A stretch of 39,324 nt of DNA from Alphaproteobacteria bacterium (GTDB lineage: Bacteria; Pseudomonadota; Alphaproteobacteria; UBA9219), in the NCBI GenBank assembly GCA_028691835.1, contig JAQUYN010000016.1:1-39324 (forward strand), read 5' to 3'. The notes under the pieces are model-generated. The model saw nothing but the letters and a program-made list of their open reading frames with translations. It was not told where the DNA came from and ran no database searches. Positions 1 through 6,935 of the stretch are shown here, piece by piece (positions within the stretch are counted from its first letter, which is position 1; each line of letters starts with the position of its first letter). The position numbers and the translations under genes were made by a program.

Positions 1-494
1 GCCTCAGCCCGCGAATGACTATCGGTGACATTATCGCAGAAGGCCTCGACATTCATGGCCTTGCTGGCACGAAAATGGAGCGCGAACAGCGCATCACACA
101 AGCGCTCAGCGAAGTTGGGCTTGACGCTTCCATGCGCACCCGTTTTCCGCACGAGTTTTCTGGAGGCCAACGCCAACGCATAGCCATAGCGCGGGCGATG
201 ATTCTCAATCCCAAACTTGTGATCTTGGACGAGCCGACCTCCGCCCTTGATATGTCCGTTCAGGCTCAGATTGTGGAACTCCTGCGCCGCCTACAGAAAA
301 AGTATGGACTTGCCTATCTGTTTATCAGCCACGACTTACGCGTTGTCAAAGCCATGTCAAACCATGTCATCGTGATGAAAAACGGCAAGATGATTGAGGA
401 AGGCACAGCCAAAGGAATCTTCACCGCGCCACGCGAAAAATACACAAAGGATTTGCTGAAGGCCGCATTTGGAAAATATACGGCTCGCACGTGA
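1..494 (+). CDS. Oligopeptide-type ABC transporter ATP-binding protein, 3' end only
   Basis: C-terminal part of an ATPase that powers uptake of peptides or similar solutes (Dpp/Opp/YejF class). The frame is open to the left edge: the codons before the first ATG (15) read L-S-P-R, which continues the family motif SLSPRMTIGD, so the true start lies outside the window. Visible elements are the ABC signature FSGGQRQRIAIARA, Walker B LVILDEPTSALD, and the switch histidine in FISHDLRVV. The end of the protein (TKDLLKAAF) matches the C-terminus of YejF-like double-ATPase proteins, so the missing part may include a whole first ATPase domain. No permease gene is in view. The class call is firm; the substrate is unknown. 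Confidence 0.9.
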   Translation, partial: LSPRMTIGDIIAEGLDIHGLAGTKMEREQRITQALSEVGLDASMRTRFPHEFSGGQRQRIAIARAMILNPKLVILDEPTSALDMSVQAQIVELLRRLQKKYGLAYLFISHDLRVVKAMSNHVIVMKNGKMIEEGTAKGIFTAPREKYTKDLLKAAFGKYTART

Positions 495-803
495 AGAGTT
501 GGTTTTTATGGTCCCGTTATGCCAAGAGAACCTCTACAGATTTTTCAATCGCGAGGCCCCTTGAGGGGCCCGTGGCGACATGTCCCGCCGTAGCCTCCGT
601 AGGGGCGTAGGGGATCCAGCACCCGAATGAAGAAGCCTGCGCCAAGCTTCGCGTCTTGATGATGGATCCGTCTTCGCTAAAAAGCTACGCCGAGACACGT
701 TGCCGCGCCTCGATAAATCGGGACTCGTAATAACGGTTCATTTTAGTTTTTACACCCCAACTCTTGAACTGCGATAGGTGTAACGATAGAATATCAAACG
801 CCT
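495..803. other. Gene-free stretch with repeat-like DNA
   Basis: No credible gene. It contains a perfect 6-bp hairpin (GGCCCC-ttga-GGGGCC, 555-570) without a following T run. After it, from about 580 to 720, comes a stretch rich in CGTAG/CTACG words and two GGATCC sites. This composition resembles degraded interspersed palindromic elements common between genes in some alphaproteobacteria. No second copy is visible in this window, so the repeat assignment is an inference. Confidence 0.35.
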
Positions 804-1562
804 TTACTTCGGCGATGTGATCTTCATAATCTGATAAAAATCACCAAAGCAAAGCTTGCGTTCGATGGTGCATCCGATGCCGCCAGAAGGAAGCCATGTG
901 GCGAAATCCTTACGCCACATATCGCGAGCAAAGGGTTCCAGCACAAATAAAACGGGGTACCAAATATAACGCAACGGATGCCACCATTTGGACTTGGCAA
1001 ACTCCACGACATAAAGATCAGCTCCGGGTTTTAAAACACGAAACGCTTCGACAAAGGTTTGACGACGAACATCGCGGGGCTGTTCATGTGGCAGGAAAAA
1101 GATCAAAACACGATCATAGCTGTTATCCGCAAATCCATCTAACTTAACGGCGTTACGATGAAAGTGATGAACGATTTTATCAAGAAACTCTGGGCGCGTT
1201 TTACGGCGCGAGTTTTTAAGTTGTTCAGGCGAGACATCGACAATGTCCAGCGTCCCGCCGCCAGCGTTCACACGATCCGCAAGTTCAGGTTCAAGCTTGC
1301 CATAACAGCATGAGATTTTAAGCGTACGTCCGGGAAGCTTATCCCCCATCGCGGCCTGAACCAACTTACGCAAGGGATTATACCATCCCCACAGGATCAG
1401 GTTGATCATCCAATCACGCTCAAAGGTCCAAACGGCCCATGGACGAAGATAGGCCCACCAATAATATTTCTCTAAATAATCAGGAATTCCGATACCATCG
1501 GTTTCAAGCGACTCGATAAACTCATCCTGCTTAAGCGCAGGCGCAACAGAACCCATAGACAT
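804..1562 (-). CDS. rquA: Probable rhodoquinone biosynthesis methyltransferase-like enzyme RquA
   Basis: 252 residues, class I SAM-binding fold. RquA converts ubiquinone to rhodoquinone, the low-potential quinone used with fumarate reductase under low oxygen; it is a soluble or membrane-associated protein acting at the inner membrane. Features that fit RquA are the N-terminal PDYLEKYYWWAYLRPWAV segment, a cysteine-rich replacement of the usual SAM motif I (ISCCYGKLEPELA instead of GxGxG), LDIVDVSPEQLKNSRRK, the FFLPHEQPRDVRRQT segment, and the C-terminal WWHPLRY...LEPFARDMWR...TWLP block. These are from memory of the family, not from a search. No other quinone gene is adjacent. The alternative is an unrelated quinone or lipid methyltransferase. 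Confidence 0.72.
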   Translation of the reverse strand: MSMGSVAPALKQDEFIESLETDGIGIPDYLEKYYWWAYLRPWAVWTFERDWMINLILWGWYNPLRKLVQAAMGDKLPGRTLKISCCYGKLEPELADRVNAGGGTLDIVDVSPEQLKNSRRKTRPEFLDKIVHHFHRNAVKLDGFADNSYDRVLIFFLPHEQPRDVRRQTFVEAFRVLKPGADLYVVEFAKSKWWHPLRYIWYPVLFVLEPFARDMWRKDFATWLPSGGIGCTIERKLCFGDFYQIMKITSPK

Positions 1563-1631
1563 TGAGCAAACTCACTTGTATGAGAAACAGACTAGGGAAA
1601 GCCTGCATATTTTTAGATGTCCATCTCTCTG

Positions 1632-1672
1632 CGTCATTGCGAGGAAGCTTTAAGGCCAACGTTGCAATCCAT
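1632..1672. repeat. Interspersed repeat-like element (GTCATTGCGAG...GCAATCC type)
   Basis: The start GCGTCATTGCGAGGAAGC and the end GTTGCAATCCA match the ends of a widely scattered bacterial intergenic repeat whose arms read GTCATTGCGAG and GCAATCC. Only one copy is visible here, so the call rests on recognising the consensus. It lies between rquA and rpmG, both on the minus strand. Confidence 0.5.
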
Positions 1673-1754
1673 CACACAATACAGATCATTCGCATTTGTC
1701 GATAGAGCGGGAGAGCTGAATTACCACGTCCACAAAGAGAGGAACGCGCAACAA

Positions 1755-1794
1755 CGCCGAGAGTCAGTCGCATAACCCAGACTCAAACTCGGCG
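1755..1794 (-). terminator. Hairpin downstream of rpmG
   Basis: Two 15-base arms (1755-1769 and 1780-1794) pair through an outer CGCCGAG/CTCGGCG stem, a small mismatch and an inner GTC/GAC. The hairpin sits 11 bases past the rpmG stop on the minus strand and is followed by TTGTTG, a weak U tract. It is probably the rpmG terminator. Confidence 0.5.
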
Positions 1795-1805
1795 CACGAA
1801 GAAAC

Positions 1806-1982
1806 TTACGACTTTTTGCCTTCTTTGATCTTGCCTTCTTTAAAGACAACGTGCTTACGAACGCGAGGATCGTACTTTTTCAATTCAAGCTTGGTCGTAT
1901 TCTTTGGATTCTTTTTTGTGACATAAAATACGCCCGTGCCAGCCGTGCTGACGAGCTTAATGTCATTCTTTGTCTTTGCCAT
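1806..1982 (-). CDS. rpmG: 50S ribosomal protein L33 (bL33)
   Basis: 58 residues, a structural protein of the large ribosomal subunit near the E site. The sequence begins [17 protein letters not shown], then [11 protein letters not shown] and the family core [22 protein letters not shown]. It lacks the CxxC pairs of zinc-binding L33, so it is the zinc-free form. AGGA lies about 9 bases before the ATG. The gene stands alone, with a hairpin just downstream. Length and sequence are typical for proteobacteria. Confidence 0.95.
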   Translation of the reverse strand: MAKTKNDIKLVSTAGTGVFYVTKKNPKNTTKLELKKYDPRVRKHVVFKEGKIKEGKKS

Positions 1983-2330
1983 TTTCGTAATCCTACTTTT
2001 GATACGTGTCGTCGCGTCCCATAGGGTCGCATAAAGCCCCCGCCAACCTTGGATATAGGCAAGGTGCAGTGACGGCGCAATGTCTCGGAAATAAAGGGCA
2101 ATGTCAAGGTTCTTAGCAAACCTCTCCCCAACTTATATTACAGATATTGCGGGACGGGATACAAATACAGACACCTTCTGCCTATGGTTAAGAATTTAAT
2201 ATGGTTAATTGCCCATTTTTTATCATTTTTATGTCACCCCAGCATGAAACCATTAGTTTTCTAATACTTGGATTTCGAAAAAATGCTAAACTGTGAGAGT
2301 AAATCTAGTTATTTCAAAGGAATAATAGAT

Positions 2331-2894
2331 ATGAATCCTACTTACAAAATGAGGAATCGGTTTGTGTTTGTTGCCGCTTCCATATGTCTTCTCATTCCCG
2401 GATGTGCAACTCAGTCTTATGTAGCGCCACAGCCCGGAACGCCCACCGCAGCATCAACATATTATTCAGCATCAACACATGGCAGCGATACAATGACCTA
2501 TGCCTGTCAAGGGAATGAAACTTGGGGGGTGATTGAATTGGATGGTCTTATCCGAACATGGGCCGTTGATGGCAACGCTGAACACACAACTGCTGGAATT
2601 TATGACATCACGCCAAACGGTCAGCGGAACCTTCAAATTGTTCAGGATATCGATGGCAATCCACGAACAGTCTATCATGAGGGCCCCAATCTTATTTCAG
2701 ATTCTCAATTTGCAAAGAAAATCGTACTATTCCAAAATTCCTGTCGGTCCCTGAAGAAACGCGTTCGTGAAACCGGGATAAGTGAAACAGATCCCGACGT
2801 CAGGGTCAGTGAAAACGAGGAAATCGGCGTTGGTCATTACATACCAGTGCCAAGCAGCTTGATCCAAAGGATTAGATCCTTTTCACACAACTAG
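2331..2894 (+). CDS. Lipoprotein of unknown function
   Basis: 187 residues from the ATG at 2331, which has AAAGGA about 9 bases upstream; the frame is open 63 bases further but that part has no ribosome site. The N-terminus is a lipoprotein signal: basic MNPTYKMRNR, a hydrophobic stretch and the lipobox LIPGC, so the mature protein should be anchored by its cysteine in the envelope. The mature part has a Thr/Ser/Pro-rich linker, then a compact region with two further cysteines (TYACQGN and FQNSCRS) that could form a disulfide. I do not recognise a domain. It converges on the Sel1-like pair with only about 30 bases between. Confidence 0.75.
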   Translation: MNPTYKMRNRFVFVAASICLLIPGCATQSYVAPQPGTPTAASTYYSASTHGSDTMTYACQGNETWGVIELDGLIRTWAVDGNAEHTTAGIYDITPNGQRNLQIVQDIDGNPRTVYHEGPNLISDSQFAKKIVLFQNSCRSLKKRVRETGISETDPDVRVSENEEIGVGHYIPVPSSLIQRIRSFSHN

Positions 2895-2923
2895 CCGTCG
2901 GCGCCTCTCATATGAAAAAGATA

Positions 2924-3715
2924 TTACCCAAGTGTACGACGCCGACTGTACTGTGACAGGCTGATAATACGAGCCGTCCGTTTGCATGGCTTACCCTCGG
3001 CAGGCTTCATCAATTGATTCTCCCTCATTCTTCCAATGACAAAATCCAGATCATGCCCGATACAAAACACGTGATCCGTCGGCAACTGCGCCTTGTTGTT
3101 ATGCGCCTTGCTGAGCCACCGAAAAGCTTGCGTTAAGCACACATCCACGCCCTGCCCATAAGAATACATACAGCCCAAAGCCCACTGTGCTTCAGCAAGC
3201 CCACGCTCTGCGGCGATCTTGCGCAACGCAAAGGCTGTTTTATAATCAGCGACATCGGGGCAAATAAAATCCGAACTATGCCTTCGTATGTTGGAAAGCA
3301 AATGAAAATCAACAAGCTTGTTATCACACATCATTCCGTTTTCATGGAAAGCAGCAAGACAATTCATCGCCTTTGCCGGAATCAAATCTTTCTGATAATC
3401 CGGCATGCTTGCAGCCAGCTTCATATAATGGACAGCGCCTTTAAAATGATCATGGGCTTCAGCTGTTTTAACCCCATTTTGTACCGCCAAGGCATTGATC
3501 CCGCGCCTGTAATGAATAAGAGCAATTTCTAACGCAGCACGAGGCCTGCGGCAAGGGGGGGACAAAAGAGGGGTAAGCATCTCAATGACGGCCACTTCAA
3601 GTTCACCACGTAAGTCAATGGCAGAACTCTTCTTTGCCAAAGCTATTGTTGCCAAAGCATCCAACATGACCCAATCAACGTCTGGTTGTGTTTTACCGCC
3701 TTGAACAATATGCAT
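2924..3715 (-). CDS. Sel1/TPR-like repeat protein
   Basis: 263 residues, probably an all-helical scaffold. One clear Sel1 repeat is visible near residues 170-205 (LAEAQWALGCMYSYGQGVDV followed by AFRWLSKAHNN), with weaker helix pairs before it (HFKGAVHYMKLAASMPDY; MNCLAAFHENGMM). There is no signal peptide. AGAGGATAG lies a little upstream of the ATG. The gene follows the 3741-4469 gene by 25 bases, so the two should form one transcript, and both share the same style of short helical repeats. Sel1 proteins usually mediate protein contacts; partner and role are unknown. Confidence 0.7.
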   Translation of the reverse strand: MHIVQGGKTQPDVDWVMLDALATIALAKKSSAIDLRGELEVAVIEMLTPLLSPPCRRPRAALEIALIHYRRGINALAVQNGVKTAEAHDHFKGAVHYMKLAASMPDYQKDLIPAKAMNCLAAFHENGMMCDNKLVDFHLLSNIRRHSSDFICPDVADYKTAFALRKIAAERGLAEAQWALGCMYSYGQGVDVCLTQAFRWLSKAHNNKAQLPTDHVFCIGHDLDFVIGRMRENQLMKPAEGKPCKRTARIISLSQYSRRRTLG

Positions 3716-3740
3716 ATAAGAACTCTATCCTCTGTTATAA

Positions 3741-4469
3741 TTAGCAGTTTCCAAACCCAAGAGGGGATAATTTGAAACTCCGCCCACCAGTCTTTGCTGC
3801 CAACGCCAACTTCTTTTTGTTTTGCAAATCGGTGGCAATCTCACCCAATAAACCTTGCATTGAGGGAGGGAGTTCATCTTTACGTTCTTGCACTTCCGCA
3901 ACAAGAGATTGTACTTTATTGAAATTATAGGGAGTGTACGTACCTAAAAGGGAACCTTCAGCAATAGAAAGCTTGGCCTCCAGACACCCAGCATCTGCCG
4001 CTTCCTCGCGTAGTTTCCAGATTTCATTCGTCCGGTTAGGCCCACCAAGTAACTCGTTACTACCAACGGCCTCGGTAAGATCATAAATACATGACAAATA
4101 ATACTTCGCCTTATAATGCATTGTGTCTTTCGGAGCCTCTGGCCAATTGATTGTCTTCTTAAGATACTTTTCAGCCTTATCTAACAAGTTACTATCAATA
4201 TTCACATGTCCATCCCCAAACGCAGGAGCTGCATCAAACGCGTCCGAACGAAAACACACGCTTGTTAATGAAAGAACCCCAATATAATATGCGGCGCGAA
4301 CGTCTCCCCCCTTCTTTTGAGACGAAGAGAAGGGCTGCAAACATTTCAAGAGGGGCTCCACTGATTTCTTGTATCCGCCCGGCTTTGTTATTCCATTTTC
4401 CAAGTTCGTAAGTACGGCTTTTGCGCGCTCAAGGCTCTGGTGAAGAGAGGTAACTGCTTTCATTTTCAT
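3741..4469 (-). CDS. Helical repeat (degenerate TPR/Sel1-like) protein
   Basis: 242 residues, first gene of a probable two-gene transcript with the Sel1-like gene at 2924-3715. Sel1-like pieces can be seen (VRAAYYIGVLSLTSV; HYKAKYYLSCIYDLTEA; REEAADAGCLEAKLSIAEGSLLG) but the consensus is loose. No signal peptide or membrane segment is evident. Two nearby ATGs (4469 and 4463) are possible starts. Function unrecognised; the pairing suggests the two proteins act together or arose by old duplication. Confidence 0.68.
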   Translation of the reverse strand: MKMKAVTSLHQSLERAKAVLTNLENGITKPGGYKKSVEPLLKCLQPFSSSQKKGGDVRAAYYIGVLSLTSVCFRSDAFDAAPAFGDGHVNIDSNLLDKAEKYLKKTINWPEAPKDTMHYKAKYYLSCIYDLTEAVGSNELLGGPNRTNEIWKLREEAADAGCLEAKLSIAEGSLLGTYTPYNFNKVQSLVAEVQERKDELPPSMQGLLGEIATDLQNKKKLALAAKTGGRSFKLSPLGFGNC

Positions 4470-4863
4470 GACCGTTCATTTCTATAAATGAATTAAAATA
4501 CTTCATCATAACGACGTATTCCTTGTAACACAAGATTACGGCAAAAGTTTTGGTTAAAATACTTGCATGATATAGTACAATTTAAGGGGGAGCTGAGCTG
4601 GTAAAACCTTTTTTGGAAGGGAGGAAGCCCAAGTGCTGGTTTGCCGAGCCGTAGCTCGCGTAACGAGCAAAGGCTGGTGGAGGAGTTAGGACTAAGTTCG
4701 AACCAGAAAATGATCGAAGAGCTTGCCGAATGGGGCGCAATACTCGAAAAAATAGATCATAATCAATCGGTTACAAGTCACTCTCATTTTTGAACTAAAA
4801 AGCCATCTTTCTCCTATTGGTTAATTTATTAATCTTCATTAAGTGGTTAAGCTGCCTGTCTTT
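4470..4863. other. Intergenic stretch with a possible gene remnant
   Basis: No complete gene. On the plus strand 4617-4793 stays open for 58 codons and reads like protein near its end (NEQRLVEELGLSSNQKMIEE), but it has no start codon with a ribosome site, and a neighbouring frame upstream (from about 4591, ELVKPFLEGRKPK) also looks coding. This pattern suggests the frameshifted tail of a lost gene, origin unknown. Confidence 0.3.
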
Positions 4864-4892
4864 TTGTCATGACAATGTCGGCCGTTTATGAT
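4864..4892 (+). promoter_or_regulatory. Promoter and possible operator of the toxin-antitoxin pair
   Basis: A -35 box TTGTCA (4864-4869), a 17-base spacer and a -10 box TATGAT (4887-4892) precede the antitoxin gene. A perfect 10-base palindrome, TGTCATGACA (4865-4874), overlaps the -35. In TacAT-type systems the ribbon-helix-helix antitoxin, with the toxin, represses its own promoter, so this palindrome is a good candidate binding site. Confidence 0.6.
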
Positions 4893-4925
4893 ATAGTGGA
4901 ATCTAAATGATAAAGGAGAACGTCC

Positions 4926-5207
4926 ATGCAGCCACACACCACCAGATCTGACAAAATAGACCTTCGCCTCTCCGTTCAGGCCAAGCAAATTTTGCGCAAC
5001 GCTGCCATGGCTTCTAATAAGTCCATGAGCGAGTTTGTTCTCGAAAGCGCCTTATCTCGTGCCGAGGAAACTTTGGCGGACCGGCGTTCTTTTACGCTTG
5101 ATGCAAAGCAGTGGAAATTGTTTATGGCTGCCCTTGATGCCCCTGCGCGTGAGTTGCCTAGGTTGAAGAAACTGTTTCAAGAAAAAAGTGTTTTTGAGAG
5201 CGAATAA
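4926..5207 (+). CDS. DUF1778 (TacA-type) antitoxin
   Basis: 93 residues. The N-terminal ribbon-helix-helix DNA-binding region (IDLRLSVQAKQILRNAA, then ASNKSMSEFVLESALSRAEE) is typical of DUF1778 antitoxins; the C-terminal half (FTLDAKQWKLFMAALDAPAR) is the segment that wraps and neutralises the acetyltransferase toxin. AAGGAG lies ahead of the ATG. The stop codon directly abuts the toxin start, consistent with coupled translation. It probably also represses the promoter at 4864-4892. Confidence 0.9.
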   Translation: MQPHTTRSDKIDLRLSVQAKQILRNAAMASNKSMSEFVLESALSRAEETLADRRSFTLDAKQWKLFMAALDAPARELPRLKKLFQEKSVFESE

Positions 5208-5705
5208 ATGCCCTCTCGGTTCTTAATAGAAAAGCTGTCGCAAAATCATGCCATCGAAAGTTTCGATTGCGGTAATGAAGAGCTGAATCGCTTTCTTACA
5301 CGCTATGCGCTTGTTGGACAGCTTTCCAATGCGTCACAAACTTATGTCGGTTTGACTGATGGAACTGTCATCGGGTTCTATACGTTAACCGTAGGACAAG
5401 TTTCTCCTGACGGATCCCCTGCACGTTTAACAAAAGGTCTGGCCAAACATCCCGTTCCAATCATGCTGCTTGCGCGACTAGCGGTAAGTACGGAATGGCA
5501 AAGTCATGGAATTGGCGCAAGCCTGCTAAAAGACGCTCTTCGACGCACGCTACAAGCCGCCGATATTGCAGGCATCAGAGCGTTTGCCGTTCATGCCAAA
5601 GACGATAAGGCTCGTGCTTTTTATAAGCATTTTGACTTTCTCCCTTCACCAACAGACCCGTATCATATGTTCTTGCTGTTGAAGGATGTGAGGAAAGTGC
5701 TTTGA
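5208..5705 (+). CDS. GNAT acetyltransferase toxin (TacT-type)
   Basis: 165 residues. TacT-class toxins acetylate the amino group of charged aminoacyl-tRNAs and stop translation. Family marks are the early FDCGNEELNRFL motif, LARLAVSTEWQSHGIG (acetyl-CoA pyrophosphate loop around residues 98-103), AVHAKDDKARAFYKHFDF with the likely catalytic tyrosine near residue 139, and FLPSPTDPYHMFL at the end. The start codon immediately follows the antitoxin stop. The protein is full length with no visible damage. Which tRNA is modified cannot be read from sequence. Confidence 0.9.
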   Translation: MPSRFLIEKLSQNHAIESFDCGNEELNRFLTRYALVGQLSNASQTYVGLTDGTVIGFYTLTVGQVSPDGSPARLTKGLAKHPVPIMLLARLAVSTEWQSHGIGASLLKDALRRTLQAADIAGIRAFAVHAKDDKARAFYKHFDFLPSPTDPYHMFLLLKDVRKVL

Positions 5706-5709
5706 CTAT

Positions 5710-6114
5710 TTATAAGAGAGAAAACTTTTTTGTAAGCGCACTGACAACTTCTATCTCTCCATAAAAGACAGCACCATAGAATTTTAAATCCTGATTGCTC
5801 GTTTCTTTTGTTCGAGCCAATTGCTCAATATAAGAACCGATTGTCATGGTATCTACAAAATTTACAGCTTGGATGCCTTGAGCTTTGGCTACTTCGACAG
5901 CCTCACGGATTTTATTTGGACGGCCCTTGAGTACGATATAGGGATAGGCAGAAATATAAGGATGACTAACGGAATCTTTGTCTGCGTGGTCACACATAAG
6001 AGCTTCTTCGGGACCGAGAAGAGTTCCCATGCCGAGAGACATATGTGCAAGCGCATTCATCGCAACACCTGTTTCCAGCTTATCACTGACGACAGCGACA
6101 AGTTTATTCGTCAA
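5710..6114 (-). CDS. DUF2000 family protein, 5' flank replaced by an IS fragment
   Basis: About 134 residues if the TTG at 6114 is used (GGAA lies about 9 bases upstream), giving TNKLVAVVSDKLETGVAMNALAHMS, which is where DUF2000 proteins begin. The frame continues upstream to an ATG at 6252, but the extra residues are antisense to the transposase and not family sequence. The family has a small alpha/beta fold of unknown biochemical role. The junction with the ISL3 remnant lies about 5 bases upstream of this TTG, so the original promoter and perhaps the original start are lost. It converges on the toxin gene with a 4-base gap. Whether it is still expressed is unclear. Confidence 0.72.
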   Translation of the reverse strand: MTNKLVAVVSDKLETGVAMNALAHMSLGMGTLLGPEEALMCDHADKDSVSHPYISAYPYIVLKGRPNKIREAVEVAKAQGIQAVNFVDTMTIGSYIEQLARTKETSNQDLKFYGAVFYGEIEVVSALTKKFSLL

Positions 6115-6118
6115 GTTT

Positions 6119-6677
6119 ATCGCTTCCACGTTGTGCAGCTTGTTTTGCGAGCCTTTTCCGGCATCTGCATGCGCATTGATCCCACGTTCAAATGGCAACG
6201 AGGCCTGCCCAAACTGCTGAATAAAAACAAAGAGAACCTCTCCACGGAGCAACAGGAAAAGCTAGAGGCCTACTTTAAGAAACAGCCTGCCGTCCAGAAT
6301 CTCTATCTCTTTAAAGAGGAGCTAAAAGTCTTCCTGATGACCAAAAACAAAAGCCGCAAGGCGATCAAAAAAGAGGGCCTGATCGAGATGTTTATGCACT
6401 TTCTCGCGCAACTCGAAGGCACCGGGTTTGACTTGTTCAAAACGCTTGGCAAAACCTTGAAATCCTGGGGAACGGAAATCTTGCGCATGTTCACCGTGCC
6501 TTACAGCAACGGCCCAACCGAGGGCTTCCACCGCAAGATGAAGCTCATCCAAAGGCGAGCCTATGGCTTCAGGAACTTCGAGAATTATAGATTGAGGGTC
6601 ATCGTTTTGTGTGGCCACCTGAAAGAGGTCGGCCTATGATCGACCGACTCACCGCCCCATCCTTTGGCGTAGAGCCT
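6119..6677 (+). mobile_element. Truncated ISL3-family insertion sequence
   Basis: Only the right part of the element remains: the last 172 codons of the transposase and, after its stop, a likely right terminal repeat ending TTTGGCGTAGAGCC (about 6664-6677), preceded by CACCGCCCCATCC. The left end and the first half of the transposase are missing, and the left junction falls at the 5' end of the DUF2000 gene. No matching left terminal repeat was seen in the window. The right end is recognised by similarity to ISL3 ends, not by a target-site duplication. Confidence 0.75.
6121..6639 (+). pseudogene. ISL3-family transposase, C-terminal fragment
   Basis: The frame reads RFHVVQLVLRAF, then KWQRGLPKLLNKNKENLS, and ends with the DDE-domain tail around YSNGPTEGFHRKMK and RRAYGFRNFENYRLRV, including the likely catalytic glutamate. 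The family's preceding DRFHV aspartate is gone: the junction falls just before the arginine, so a catalytic residue is missing. Full-length relatives have about 400 residues. The frame is open further upstream to 5821, but that part is antisense to DUF2000 and not transposase. It is inactive. Confidence 0.85.
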
Positions 6678-6719
6678 ACATTCTGTTACCTATGTATCCA
6701 GAACGTACAGATGCAAAAG

Positions 6720-6805
6720 TGGTGGAAGGGAGAGGATTTGAACCTCTGTACTCTTACGAGGGCAGATTTACAGTCTGCTGCCATTAACCACTCGGCCACC
6801 CTTCC
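6720..6805 (-). tRNA. tRNA-Tyr (anticodon GTA)
   Basis: The minus strand folds as a class II tRNA: acceptor GGAAGGG pairs with CCCTTCC, the anticodon loop CTGTAAA carries GTA, there is a long variable arm (CTCGTAAGAG), the T loop reads GGTTCAAATCC, and an encoded CCA ends the gene (6720-6722). It reads tyrosine codons. Confidence 0.96.
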
Positions 6806-6935
6806 ACGGTATAAAAATAAATGCCCCGTTTGGACAATTATGCTGAGTGAGGTGTCGGAATAACGGATTTTACTTGCGCTTGTCAATCCCAGACGCTTGA
6901 GTAGGCCACAGATTTTACCAAGAAAGCGAAAAAAC

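Noticed and set aside
555-570. Terminator for the first ABC ATPase
   Set aside because: Perfect hairpin, but no T run and it sits about 60 bases past the stop in repeat-like DNA; kept only as part of the intergenic entry.
5821-6120. Plus-strand frame continuing the transposase upstream
   Set aside because: These codons are antisense to the conserved DUF2000 core and do not resemble transposase, so the fused frame is chance.
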